Positions 36,883-44,897 of a stretch of DNA of 64,000 nucleotides are shown here, piece after piece. The stretch covers positions 62,001-126,000 of the forward strand of contig CAWJNE010000002.1 in the NCBI GenBank assembly GCA_963844175.1. The letters run 5' to 3'. This DNA comes from JALZMG01 sp963844175 (GTDB taxonomy: Bacteria > Actinomycetota > Acidimicrobiia > Acidimicrobiales > Ilumatobacteraceae). The translations under genes were made by a program, and so were the position numbers. A model generated the notes under the pieces. That model was not told the DNA's origin, searched no databases, and was given only the letters and a program-made list of their open reading frames with translations. Numbering within the stretch: the stretch's first letter is position 1; each line of letters starts with the position of its first letter.

Positions 36883-37848
36883 TCACGACCGCCGGCTGCC
36901 GTCGCTGCTGCGCTCGTAGGCGGCGACGATGTCGGCGACGATGCGGTGACGCACGACGTCGGCACCCGACAGGTGCACGAACGTCAGCCCGTCGATGCCG
37001 GTGAGCACCCGTTCCAGTCCCGCCAACCCGCTGCGGCCGTCGGGGACGTCGACCTGTGTCACGTCACCGGTCACGACGACGCGCGATCCGAACCCGATGC
37101 GGGTGAGGAACATCTTCATCTGCTCGGGGGTCGTGTTCTGCGCCTCGTCGAGGATGATGAAGCTGTTGTTGAGGGTGCGACCGCGCATGAAGGCCAGCGG
37201 GGCGACCTCGACGGTCTGACGCTCGAGCAGCCGCTGCGCCGCCTCGACCTCGACCATGTCGTAGAGCGCGTCGTAGAGCGGGCGCAGGTACGGGTCGATC
37301 TTGGCCATCAGGTCGCCCGGGAGGAACCCGAGGCGCTCTCCGGCCTCGACCGCCGGGCGGGTGAGGATGATCCGCTGGACCTGCTTGGCCTGCAGGGCCT
37401 TCACGGCCATCGCCACGGCGAGCCACGACTTGCCCGTACCGGCCGGCCCGATGCCGAATGTGATGACGTTCTCGGCGATGGCGTCGATGTAGCGCTTCTG
37501 GCCCGCCGACTTGGGTCGGACCGTGCGACCCTTGGCGCCACGCAGCACGTCCTGGGTGAGGATCTCGCTCGGACGCTCGTCGTCGTCGACCATCCCGATC
37601 ACCCTTCGCAGGCTTGGCTCGTCGAGTTCGTGGCCGCGCTCGAGCAGCCCGATCAGCTCCTCGAAGAGGCGGGCGATGTCACCCGATCGCTCGCCCTGCA
37701 CCGTGACCTCGTTGCCGCGCACGCGGATGTCGGCGGCCGGGAAGGCCTCCTCGATCTGGCGCAAGTGGCGATCCCGGGGACCGACCAGTGCGGCCATGAG
37801 GTGCAGCCCAGGGACGACGACGGTGGTCGTGGTCTCGGTCGACGTCAT
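36883..37848 (-). CDS. PhoH-like ATPase
   Basis: A 321-residue protein. An N-terminal KH-like region precedes the PhoH ATPase domain with Walker A FGIGPAGTGKSWLAVAMAV, ILTRPAVEAGERLGFLPG, Walker B FIILDEAQNTTPEQ and VVVTGDVTQVDVP. The family is linked to RNA metabolism together with YbeY, encoded directly downstream. It is first in the operon; the 90 bases upstream show no strong promoter match. Confidence 0.93.
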   Translation of the reverse strand: MTSTETTTTVVVPGLHLMAALVGPRDRHLRQIEEAFPAADIRVRGNEVTVQGERSGDIARLFEELIGLLERGHELDEPSLRRVIGMVDDDERPSEILTQDVLRGAKGRTVRPKSAGQKRYIDAIAENVITFGIGPAGTGKSWLAVAMAVKALQAKQVQRIILTRPAVEAGERLGFLPGDLMAKIDPYLRPLYDALYDMVEVEAAQRLLERQTVEVAPLAFMRGRTLNNSFIILDEAQNTTPEQMKMFLTRIGFGSRVVVTGDVTQVDVPDGRSGLAGLERVLTGIDGLTFVHLSGADVVRHRIVADIVAAYERSSDGSRRS

Positions 37849-37938
37849 GCGGTCGGTAGGCAGACGGGCTGTGCGGAGCCGTCAGCGGTCACCGCGGCGA
37901 TGGTAGCGGTTGCCCCGCCCCACACGGTCGAACCCCCA

Positions 37939-38067
37939 CCCGCGAGTACGAACGGATCGGCGCCAGATATGACGCCAGAACGCGATCGGAATCGTGGGCG
38001 TCCGGTTCACCGGGGTTCCTGTCGTCGTTCGGCGTCACGGATGACACCAAACCGTCTTACTCGCGGG
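37939..38067. repeat. 129-bp imperfect palindromic element
   Basis: The left end CCCGCGAGTACGAACGG and the right end (complement reading CCCGCGAGTAAGACGG) are imperfect inverted repeats, and the similarity continues inward to a GACGCC-AACG block on both sides. The right arm includes the last codons and TAA stop of the histidine phosphatase gene. It resembles a small non-autonomous element or long terminator; its sequence is unlike the 83-bp family. Confidence 0.6.
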
Positions 38068-38653
38068 ATCTGGGGGTGTGGTTCCAGTGGTCGATCACGG
38101 GGGCGTCGCGCTCGTGGGCGAGGAGGGAGACGCTGGCCGGCTCGAGCGTGAGCCCGGCGCCGTTGCCGGGCGGCCAGCCGCACCAGCGGGCACCGAGGAT
38201 GCGCAGCACGTGGGCGTGGGCGAACAGCACCGCCGGCCCGGCATGGTCGACCACCCGGGCGATCACCCGGTCGACCCGCTCCCCCACCTGCTGCAACGAC
38301 TCGCCGCCGATGATCGGGTGCGTCCAAACGGTCCAGCCCGGGATGTCCAGCTGGATGTCGCTCGTGCGCCGACCCTCGTACTCGCCGTAGTCCCACTCCA
38401 ACAGGTCGTCGCAGACCTCGGCCCGCCCGCCGAACCCCGCCAGCTCCGCGGTGTCCCGGGCCCGGCGCAGCGGGCTGGTCAGTACGAGCGCGTCGGCCGG
38501 GACGTCGGCGAGGAACGGCGCCAGCGCCGCCGCCCGGCGGCGCCCCTCGTCGTCGAGGGGGATGTCGGTCCGCCCGGTGTGGCGCCGCTGCCGGCTCCAC
38601 GTGGTCTCCCCGTGGCGGACGAGCACAGCGGTGGACAGCTGGCCGACGCTCAC
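38057..38653 (-). CDS. Histidine phosphatase (phosphoglycerate mutase-like) family protein
   Basis: A 198-residue phosphatase. The catalytic His is in LVRHGETTWSR near the N-terminus and the second His in VLFAHAHVLRIL; WDYGEYEGR is the conserved acidic loop. It dephosphorylates small metabolites or sugar phosphates; the substrate is unknown. GTG 38653 overlaps the stop of the MarR-GNAT gene by four bases. The 129-bp palindrome covers its 3' end. Confidence 0.88.
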   Translation of the reverse strand: MSVGQLSTAVLVRHGETTWSRQRRHTGRTDIPLDDEGRRRAAALAPFLADVPADALVLTSPLRRARDTAELAGFGGRAEVCDDLLEWDYGEYEGRRTSDIQLDIPGWTVWTHPIIGGESLQQVGERVDRVIARVVDHAGPAVLFAHAHVLRILGARWCGWPPGNGAGLTLEPASVSLLAHERDAPVIDHWNHTPRSRE

Positions 38654-39615
38654 GGCCCGGCGAGCTCGAGCCGCCACGTCTGGCCCACCAGGTCGTGACC
38701 GAAGCTGTGGTGCGGCTCCTCGTCGACCAGCGCGAACCCGGCCGCTTCGTAGATGCGCCGCGCCGCGACGAGCACGTCGTTGGTCCACAGCACGATCGAC
38801 CCGTAGCCGGCACGCACGGCGAACGCCACGCACTCGTCGACCAACCGTCGGCCGAGGCCCAGCCCACGCGCCCACGGCTCGACGAGCAGGATCCGGAGCT
38901 GGGCCGTCTCGTCGTCGCGGCGACAGCACAGGACGCACCCAGCGCGGGCGCCGTCGACCTCGGCGATCCACCCATGCTCCACCCCGTGCTGGAAGCCGTC
39001 CCGGAAGTCGGCGACGATGCGCGCCACCAGCGCCTCGAACGTCTCGTCCCAGCCGTACTCGGCGGCGTACACCTCGCCATGACGCTGGACCATCCACCCG
39101 AGGTCACCGGGCCCGAGGTCACGGACGACCACGGTGGACGGCGGATCGGCGGCCACCACGTGCCCGGCCGTGACCAGCGCATCGACGAGCGCCCGTCGTG
39201 GCAGCTGTGGCAGCGACGTCAGGAGGTCGGACACCTGGGCCGCCGATCGCTCGTCCAGGTCGACGGCGGCCGCCCGCCCGGCGGGGGTCAGCGCCACGCG
39301 CCGCCGTCGCCGGTCGTCCGGCGAGCGCTCGGCGCGCACCAGCCCGGCCGATTGCAACCTGGCCAGCACCCGTGTCAGGAAGCTGGCGTCCATCCCGAGC
39401 CGGTCGCGCAGCTCGACGCGCTCCCACGAGGGCCGCTCGGCCAGTTCGTACAACACCCGCGCTTCGGCGAGCGAGCGATCGGTCTCCAGCAGGCCGCGAT
39501 CGAGCAGGCCCAGGATCTCCGTCCACCGCCGGTTGAACGCCCGCACCCGGGCGACCTGCTCCTGCTCGACGAGCTGTTCCATCGGCACCCCCGTGAACTC
39601 GTGGACGGAGTCCAC
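38650..39615 (-). CDS. MarR-type regulator fused to a GNAT acetyltransferase
   Basis: A 321-residue fusion. Residues about 15-150 form a MarR winged helix (LGMDASFLTRVLARLQSAGL, then SPDDRRRRRVALTPAGRAA). Residues about 165-320 form a GNAT domain with the acetyl-CoA loop VEPWARGLGLGRRLVDECV and IYEAAGFALVDEE. MarR-GNAT fusions are known, and the acetylated partner is usually unknown. GTG 39615 is used; ATG 39582 is an alternative that would remove eleven residues. It is coupled to the histidine phosphatase gene downstream. Confidence 0.88.
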   Translation of the reverse strand: MDSVHEFTGVPMEQLVEQEQVARVRAFNRRWTEILGLLDRGLLETDRSLAEARVLYELAERPSWERVELRDRLGMDASFLTRVLARLQSAGLVRAERSPDDRRRRRVALTPAGRAAAVDLDERSAAQVSDLLTSLPQLPRRALVDALVTAGHVVAADPPSTVVVRDLGPGDLGWMVQRHGEVYAAEYGWDETFEALVARIVADFRDGFQHGVEHGWIAEVDGARAGCVLCCRRDDETAQLRILLVEPWARGLGLGRRLVDECVAFAVRAGYGSIVLWTNDVLVAARRIYEAAGFALVDEEPHHSFGHDLVGQTWRLELAGP

Positions 39616-39628
39616 GATAGGTCAGGGG

Positions 39629-40384
39629 TCAACTCGTCGTCGGCGTCGGGTCGGGGTCGGACGGCTTGCCGGCCACGAAGTCGCTGACCCAGTCGAACAG
39701 GCCGCCCCAGCGGGCGTCCATCTCCGCCGCGCGGTGCTTCGCCTTGTCCAGCTTGTCCGCCGAGTAGCGGCGCTTCGCCCACCTCGAGGTCGGCCGAGCC
39801 AGGCGCACCGCACCGACGACGGACACGACCGGGATGAACGTCCCGAACAGCGCCCATTTGTACTTGCCCTTGGCCACGCAGAGCACGATCAGCAGCAGGT
39901 GGAGCAGGATGCCGGCGATCGTCACGCCGATCGTGGCGTTGTCCTGCGGGTCGCCCGAGAAGTTGGCCGGGCTGACGCCGATCAGGGCCAGCCCCATGCA
40001 GGCGACGGCCAGGCTGACCATCTCCACCGAGATGCGCCCCTCGTCGGACCAGTAGACGTCCTGCAGGTGCAGGATCAGGGCGAACTCGTCGAGGACCAGC
40101 GAGGTGCCGATGCCGATCAACACGGCGGAGATCTCGGCCCACGGGACGTCCGAGCCGCTCCCGACGGACAGGAACGCGCCGGCGACGAGCAGGATCACCC
40201 CGGGCACGGCGTGGTGGATGTGCAACCCGCTGCCGGCGACGTTGTTCTTGAAGGGACCCCGGCCGGCGCGGATCATGCGCGTGATGACGCGGGTGGTCAC
40301 GAACGTGACGATGAAGGCGACGAAGCACAGCAGCAGCGCCAGCCGGTCGTTGTCGATGATCTCCCGCTGGAACCACGACGCCAC
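39629..40384 (-). CDS. Multi-pass membrane protein of unknown function
   Basis: A 251-residue protein with about five or six hydrophobic helices in the first 190 residues (LALLLCFVAFIVTFVTT, VPGVILLVAGAFLSV, AVLIGIGTSLVLDEFALI and others) and a charged cytoplasmic tail. HIHHAVPG and LDEFALILHLQDVYW carry conserved-looking His, Asp and Glu residues within or next to the membrane. I recognise no characterised family. It stands 13 bases upstream of the MarR-GNAT gene on the same strand. Confidence 0.75.
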   Translation of the reverse strand: MASWFQREIIDNDRLALLLCFVAFIVTFVTTRVITRMIRAGRGPFKNNVAGSGLHIHHAVPGVILLVAGAFLSVGSGSDVPWAEISAVLIGIGTSLVLDEFALILHLQDVYWSDEGRISVEMVSLAVACMGLALIGVSPANFSGDPQDNATIGVTIAGILLHLLLIVLCVAKGKYKWALFGTFIPVVSVVGAVRLARPTSRWAKRRYSADKLDKAKHRAAEMDARWGGLFDWVSDFVAGKPSDPDPTPTTS

Positions 40385-40503
40385 GGGCGAATCGTATGGC
40401 CGGTCCGCCGAGGACCGGAGAAGGGAAGGTTCCCGAGCGTTCGTGCCGCAGTGAGCTCGTGATCAAGGCCGGCCTTGACCGGCCCAGCGAGCGAAGCGAG
40501 CCA

Positions 40504-41298
40504 TCAGACGTCGAAGCGCGGCGGGCGGCGCTCCCGGTGGCTGGCCACACCCTCCCGCACGTCCGGCCCGGCGAAGCCGAGGAACTCGTACGCCAGGCTG
40601 GCGTCGAACGCGCCGGACTGGGCGCGATACCAGTGGTTGAGGGTCTGCTTCGTCCAGCGGATCGCCGCCGTCGCGCCGGCCGCCAGCTGCACCGCCACGG
40701 CCAGGGCCCGCTCGTGCACCTCGGCGTCGTCGACGCACAGCGACACGAGGCCGATCCGCTCGGCCTCCTCACCCGTCAGCGTCTCGCACGTCAGCAGGTA
40801 GTACTTCGCCTTGGCCATGCCGCACAGCAGCGGCCAGCAGATCGCTGCGTGATCACCGGCGGCGACCCCGAGGCGGGTGTGCCCGTCGATGATGCGCGTC
40901 GTGCGGCCGACGACCGAGACGTCGGCCAGCAGCCCGGCCACCAACCCTGCACCGACGGCCGGCCCGTGCATCGCCGAGACGATCGGCGTTCCGCACTCGA
41001 CGAGGTTGACGACCAGCTCCCGCGCTTCACGAGCGACGTCCACCCGCCGCGCGTGGTCATCGACGAGCTCATCGATCAGCTCGAAGCTGCCGCCCGCCGA
41101 GAAGCCCTTGCCGGCTCCCTGCAGCACCGCCGCCCGCACCGTGGGATCACGGTCGAGCACCCGCCAGATGTCCGCCAGCTCGCGGTGGGCGGCCGGACCG
41201 ACGGCGTTGAGCCCTGGCCCGTCGAGCGTGATGCGCAGCACTCCGTCGGCGGGGCGGTCGAGGACCAGCTCGCCGAACGAGGCGTACGGGTCGTCCAC
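40504..41298 (-). CDS. Enoyl-CoA hydratase/isomerase family protein
   Basis: A 264-residue crotonase. GKGFSAGGSFELIDELV carries the first oxyanion region (GGSF in place of the usual GAD), and MHGPAVGAGLVAGLLADVSVV the second. GTG 41298 was chosen: it lies one base after the stop of the small membrane protein, whereas the longer frame from 41346 would overlap that gene by 47 bases. The catalytic Glu pattern differs from typical hydratases, so isomerase or another CoA chemistry is possible. A GAGCGAAGCGAG-type repeat borders its stop. Confidence 0.85.
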   Translation of the reverse strand: MDDPYASFGELVLDRPADGVLRITLDGPGLNAVGPAAHRELADIWRVLDRDPTVRAAVLQGAGKGFSAGGSFELIDELVDDHARRVDVAREARELVVNLVECGTPIVSAMHGPAVGAGLVAGLLADVSVVGRTTRIIDGHTRLGVAAGDHAAICWPLLCGMAKAKYYLLTCETLTGEEAERIGLVSLCVDDAEVHERALAVAVQLAAGATAAIRWTKQTLNHWYRAQSGAFDASLAYEFLGFAGPDVREGVASHRERRPPRFDV

Positions 41299-41299
41299 G

Positions 41300-41488
41300 T
41301 CAGCGATCCGGCGGAGGGGCGCTCGTGACCTCTCGGCGGATGACACCGGCCCGCTGGCGGCGCACGAAGTAGGCCACCACCACGACGACCACGACGGCGA
41401 CGGCGATCAGGATGATGATCAGCAGCAGGTTGTTGCCGCCCTCGTCCGCGTCGGCGGCACCGGCGCCGGCGAGCAAGGATCGGAGCAC
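41300..41488 (-). CDS. Small single-pass membrane protein
   Basis: A 62-residue protein: a short acidic N-terminus (GAADADEGGNN), one strongly hydrophobic helix (LLLIIILIAVAVVVVVVVAY) and a basic tail (RRQRAGVIRRE). TACAGT ends exactly six bases before the GTG, fitting a leaderless start. It is followed one base later by the enoyl-CoA hydratase start, so the two form an operon. No function can be assigned. Confidence 0.65.
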   Translation of the reverse strand: MLRSLLAGAGAADADEGGNNLLLIIILIAVAVVVVVVVAYFVRRQRAGVIRREVTSAPPPDR

Positions 41489-41494
41489 GGGCGC

Positions 41495-41504
41495 ACTGTA
41501 GAAC
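41495..41504. promoter_or_regulatory. Back-to-back -10-like hexamers
   Basis: On the minus strand TACAGT (41500-41495) ends six bases before the small membrane protein GTG. On the plus strand TAGAAC (41499-41504) ends six bases before GTG 41511. The two hexamers overlap by two bases in a 22-base divergent gap, so both genes may be transcribed leaderless from interfering promoters. Confidence 0.4.
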
Positions 41505-41510
41505 GAACAT

Positions 41511-41708
41511 GTGAGCGAGCGTTCACGGCGCGCAGCCGCACCAACGGCGACACCAAGCGAGCGAACGATCGACAACGTGAGCGAGCGTTCACAGCGAGGG
41601 ACCGAGCCAGCAGTGACACCAAGCGAGCGAACGATCGACAACGTGAGCGAGCGTCCACGGCGAGCAGCCACACCAACGGCAAAGCCAAGCGAGCGAACAG
41701 TTGTCAAC
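41511..41708 (+). repeat. Three tandem 66-bp repeats, in frame with the phosphatase
   Basis: Units start at 41511, 41577 and 41643, each opening GTGAGCGAGCGT and closing with an AGCGAGCGAAC block that runs into GATCGACAAC (the third ends ACAGTTGTCAAC). Each is 22 codons (VSERSRRAAAPTATPSERTI), so the array is an open N-terminal extension. A single related unit is at 31429 and a partial one at 48466. Confidence 0.85.
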
Positions 41709-42230
41709 GACTCGATCCTGGTGCTGTGCACCGGCAACGCCACCCGCTCGGTGATCGCCGGCGCCGTGCTGCGCAACCATCTGCCCGACGTCAAGGTGGC
41801 GACGGCCGGCACGATGTCCATCGACGGCCTGCCGATGAGCTGGCGGACGCGCGCCGGCTTCGAGTTCGTCGGCCTCCCCACCCCGAACCACCGCAGCCGT
41901 CAGGTGCAAGCCGGCGACCTCGACGACGCCACCTTGGTCATCGCCCTGGCGCCCGAGCACGTCAACTGGGTGCGCCGCGAGCATCCGGCGGCGGCGGCGA
42001 AGACGGCGACCCTCCGCCGCCTCGTGCGCCAGCTCGGCCACGACGACGCGCCGCTGGCCGAGCGGGTCGCTCGAATGCACCTGGCCGTCGTCGAGCTCGC
42101 CCCGTGGGAGGAGGTCGTCGACCCCGGCGGCGGCGAGGTCGAGGCGTTCACGGCGTGTGCTCGCGAGGTCGTCGACCTGGTCGACGACCTCGCCGATCGA
42201 CTGCGCGACGCGACGGCCAGCACCACGTGA
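41511..42230 (+). CDS. Low-molecular-weight phosphotyrosine phosphatase-like protein with repeat N-terminus
   Basis: A 239-residue protein. Residues about 66-235 form an LMW-PTP/arsenate-reductase fold with the P-loop VLCTGNATRS (CX5R). LDDATLVIALAPEH is conserved-looking, but the usual C-terminal DPxxG/Asp acid is not obvious. The first 64 residues come from three tandem DNA repeats. The last in-frame start is GTG 41643, inside the third unit, so at least part of one unit must be translated unless a non-standard start is used. The TAGAAC spacing favours 41511. The stop overlaps the helicase GTG. Confidence 0.75.
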   Translation: MSERSRRAAAPTATPSERTIDNVSERSQRGTEPAVTPSERTIDNVSERPRRAATPTAKPSERTVVNDSILVLCTGNATRSVIAGAVLRNHLPDVKVATAGTMSIDGLPMSWRTRAGFEFVGLPTPNHRSRQVQAGDLDDATLVIALAPEHVNWVRREHPAAAAKTATLRRLVRQLGHDDAPLAERVARMHLAVVELAPWEEVVDPGGGEVEAFTACAREVVDLVDDLADRLRDATASTT

Positions 42231-44887
42231 CCGCCCCCGGTCCGGCCGCCCTCGGGCGCGGTGTCGTCACCAACGGCGCACCGCCACCGGCGGCATGGCG
42301 AACTGCTCGGACCGTCGTCATCGACGAGGCCGCGCTCGCCGAGCCTGCCGGGACCGTCGCCCTCCTCCACGAGACGTGGGCCCGCCGGGAGCCGGTCGTC
42401 GTCGACCTGCTCGTCGATCCGGCGCGCTTCCGCGACCCACCCTCGATCGACGTGGAGCCCTGGCGCTTGGCACCCAGCGCCGAGCCGACGTTCGACCGCC
42501 TCCATTTCCTGGTGTGGGCCAACCACTACGACGCCCGCGACGGCATCGAGCCCGTGTGGTGGTGGGCGGTCAAGGCGGCACGCCTCGCCGACGGCGCGAC
42601 CCCCGGCGGGCCCGCCGACCTGGTCCTGCCGGACGGCCGGCCGGCGTGGATCGACGACGGGCCGCGCCGCCCGTGGACCGAGCTCGACGGCGGCGTCGTG
42701 GTCCACGCCGAGACCGTCGACCTCGGGGCGCTCGATCCGGTCCCGCCGCTCGTCGAGCCGGACGCCACGTTGGCGGCCGACCAGCTGGCCGCCGTGCGCC
42801 ACCTGGAGGGTCCCGCACGTGTGATCGCGCCGGCGGGTTCCGGCAAGACCCGCGTGCTGACCGAGCGCCTCCGGCACCTCCACCGGGATCGCGGTTACGA
42901 GACGGCCGGCGTCCTCGCCGTGGCCTACAACAAGCAGGCCCAACTCGAGCTCGAAGCGCGCACGGCGGATTTCCGTCCGCGCGTTCGCACGCTGAACTCG
43001 CTCGGGCTCTGGGTGTTGACCGAGCACCGCCGGGCCGCGCCGGCCCTCGTCGAGGAGCGCGAGGTGCGCCGGATCGTCGAGTCGCTGATCCCCGGTCGCC
43101 GACCGAGGCGGGCCAACACCGATCCGATCGGTCCCTACGTCGAGGCGCTGTCGACGATCCGGCTGGGGTTGCGCGACCCCGCCGAGGTGGAGGCCTCGCG
43201 CGACGACGTGCCGGGGCTGGCCGAGGTGTTCCCGGCCTTTCGCGAGCAGCTCGGTCGCCGCGCCGCCGTCGACTTCGACGACCAGATCTACGCCGCGCTC
43301 GTCGTCCTGCTCGGCGACGGCCCGTTCCGGCGCTCGATCCAGCGCTCGTGCCGGCACCTTCTCGTCGACGAGTTCCAGGACCTCACGCCGGCCCATGTGC
43401 TCCTGCTCCGCCTGCTGGCGCTGCCCGGCCTCGACGTGTTCGGGGTCGGCGACGACGACCAGACCATCTACGGCCACGCCGGTGCGGACCCGGGCTTCCT
43501 GATCGACTATCGGAGCTTGTTCCCCGGCGCCGGGGAGCACGCGTTGACCGTCAACTACCGCTGCCCGGTCGAGGTGGTCGACGGGGCGCGCACGCTGCTC
43601 GGCTACAACCACCGGCGCGTGCCGAAGCGCATCGACGCCGGGCCGGACAACGACCCCACGCCGGGGGCGCTGCGGGTCGTGCGCCACGGTGGCGACGATG
43701 CGGCGACCGCGCTGGTCGACGAGGTCCGCGCGTGGTTGGCGGAGCCGGCCGTGGCGCCGGCGTCCGTCGCCGTGCTCGCTCGGGTCAACTCGTTGCTCCT
43801 CGCCCCGCACGTCGCCCTGCACGACGCCGGGATCGCGCTGTCGTCGGTGCTGCGGCCGGAGGTCCTCGAGCGGACCGGCGTCCGCGCCGCCCTGGCCTAC
43901 CTGCGCATCGCCACGGCTGGTGGCCGCCCGGCGGCAGCCGACCTGGTCGAGATCCTCCGCCGGCCGACCCGCGGCCTGCCGCAGTGGTTCCCCGATCGGC
44001 TGCAACGCCGGGCGACGTGGCCGCTCGACGAGCTGGCCCGCATCGCCGAGCAGGTTCCCGACAAGGAGGCCCACAAGGTGGCCCGTCTGGTCGACGACAT
44101 CGCCGTCGTCGTCGACGCCGGACGGCGCGGCACGACGCGCCAGGTCCTGGAGACCGTACGCGACGACGTCGGGCTCGGCACGGCGATGACGCTGCTCGAC
44201 CGCACCGGCGGCGGGCAGGGGTCGAGCCACCTCGACGACCTGGAGGGGCTGCTCGGCGTGGCCGACCTGCACCCGGAGCCGAGCGGCTTCGAGGGATGGC
44301 TGCGGCGGGCCTTCCAGCGCGAGGCGGATCCGACCGGGGTCACGCTCTCGACGATTCACCGCGTCAAGGGACGGGAGTGGGATCGAGTCGTCGTGTTCGG
44401 CGCCACCGACGGGATCCTCCCCCACCGCCTGGCCGAGGACGTCGAGGAGGAGCGGCGAGTGCTGCACGTCGGCATCACCCGCGGTCGCCACCGCGTCACC
44501 GTGCTCGCCGACCGCACCCGCCCGTCGGAGTTCCTGGACGAGCTCGACGGAACCGCGCCGCACCACGCCGCGCCGACGGAGCCGACCCCGGCGGCACGCC
44601 GACGGGCGAAGGAGACGACCGGGGCGGCGGCGCCGGTCGAGCCGCTGACCGGGCGCGCCGCCGACGCAGAGGCGGCGCTGCGCGAGTGGCGCAGCCGCCG
44701 CAGCCGGGCCGACGGTGTGCCGGCCTACGTCGTGGTCAACGATCGCCACCTGCGCGGCATCGCCACGGCCATGCCGCAGACACCGACGCAGCTGATCGCC
44801 TGCGATGGCATCGGCCCGGCCAAGCTCGAGCGCTACGGCGACGACATCCTGGCCGTGCTCGAACCGTTCACCACGGCGGCGACGTAG
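42227..44887 (+). CDS. UvrD/Rep-family helicase with C-terminal HRDC domain
   Basis: An 886-residue superfamily 1A helicase. About 190 N-terminal residues are not recognisable. Then come Walker A VIAPAGSGKTRVLTERL, DExx LLVDEFQDLTPAH, GVGDDDQTIYGHAGADPGF, LTVNYRCP, LSTIHRVKGREWDRVVVF and VLHVGITRGRHRVTVL. A Pro/Ala-rich linker leads to an HRDC domain in the last 75 residues (VVVNDRHLRGIATAMP, IDGIGP-like CDGIGPAKLERYG). It resembles actinobacterial UvrD2 in domain order. GTG 42227 overlaps the phosphatase stop. Confidence 0.92.
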   Translation: MTAPGPAALGRGVVTNGAPPPAAWRTARTVVIDEAALAEPAGTVALLHETWARREPVVVDLLVDPARFRDPPSIDVEPWRLAPSAEPTFDRLHFLVWANHYDARDGIEPVWWWAVKAARLADGATPGGPADLVLPDGRPAWIDDGPRRPWTELDGGVVVHAETVDLGALDPVPPLVEPDATLAADQLAAVRHLEGPARVIAPAGSGKTRVLTERLRHLHRDRGYETAGVLAVAYNKQAQLELEARTADFRPRVRTLNSLGLWVLTEHRRAAPALVEEREVRRIVESLIPGRRPRRANTDPIGPYVEALSTIRLGLRDPAEVEASRDDVPGLAEVFPAFREQLGRRAAVDFDDQIYAALVVLLGDGPFRRSIQRSCRHLLVDEFQDLTPAHVLLLRLLALPGLDVFGVGDDDQTIYGHAGADPGFLIDYRSLFPGAGEHALTVNYRCPVEVVDGARTLLGYNHRRVPKRIDAGPDNDPTPGALRVVRHGGDDAATALVDEVRAWLAEPAVAPASVAVLARVNSLLLAPHVALHDAGIALSSVLRPEVLERTGVRAALAYLRIATAGGRPAAADLVEILRRPTRGLPQWFPDRLQRRATWPLDELARIAEQVPDKEAHKVARLVDDIAVVVDAGRRGTTRQVLETVRDDVGLGTAMTLLDRTGGGQGSSHLDDLEGLLGVADLHPEPSGFEGWLRRAFQREADPTGVTLSTIHRVKGREWDRVVVFGATDGILPHRLAEDVEEERRVLHVGITRGRHRVTVLADRTRPSEFLDELDGTAPHHAAPTEPTPAARRRAKETTGAAAPVEPLTGRAADAEAALREWRSRRSRADGVPAYVVVNDRHLRGIATAMPQTPTQLIACDGIGPAKLERYGDDILAVLEPFTTAAT

Positions 44888-44897
44888 CGTCGCGTCG

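Noticed and set aside
40504..41298. Enoyl-CoA hydratase-like gene considered as menB
   Set aside because: It lacks the naphthoate-synthase signature residues and is distant from the men genes; GGSF replaces the usual motif.
41511..41708. Tandem 66-bp array considered as a CRISPR array
   Set aside because: Only three units without distinct spacers, continuous in-frame coding, and no cas genes.
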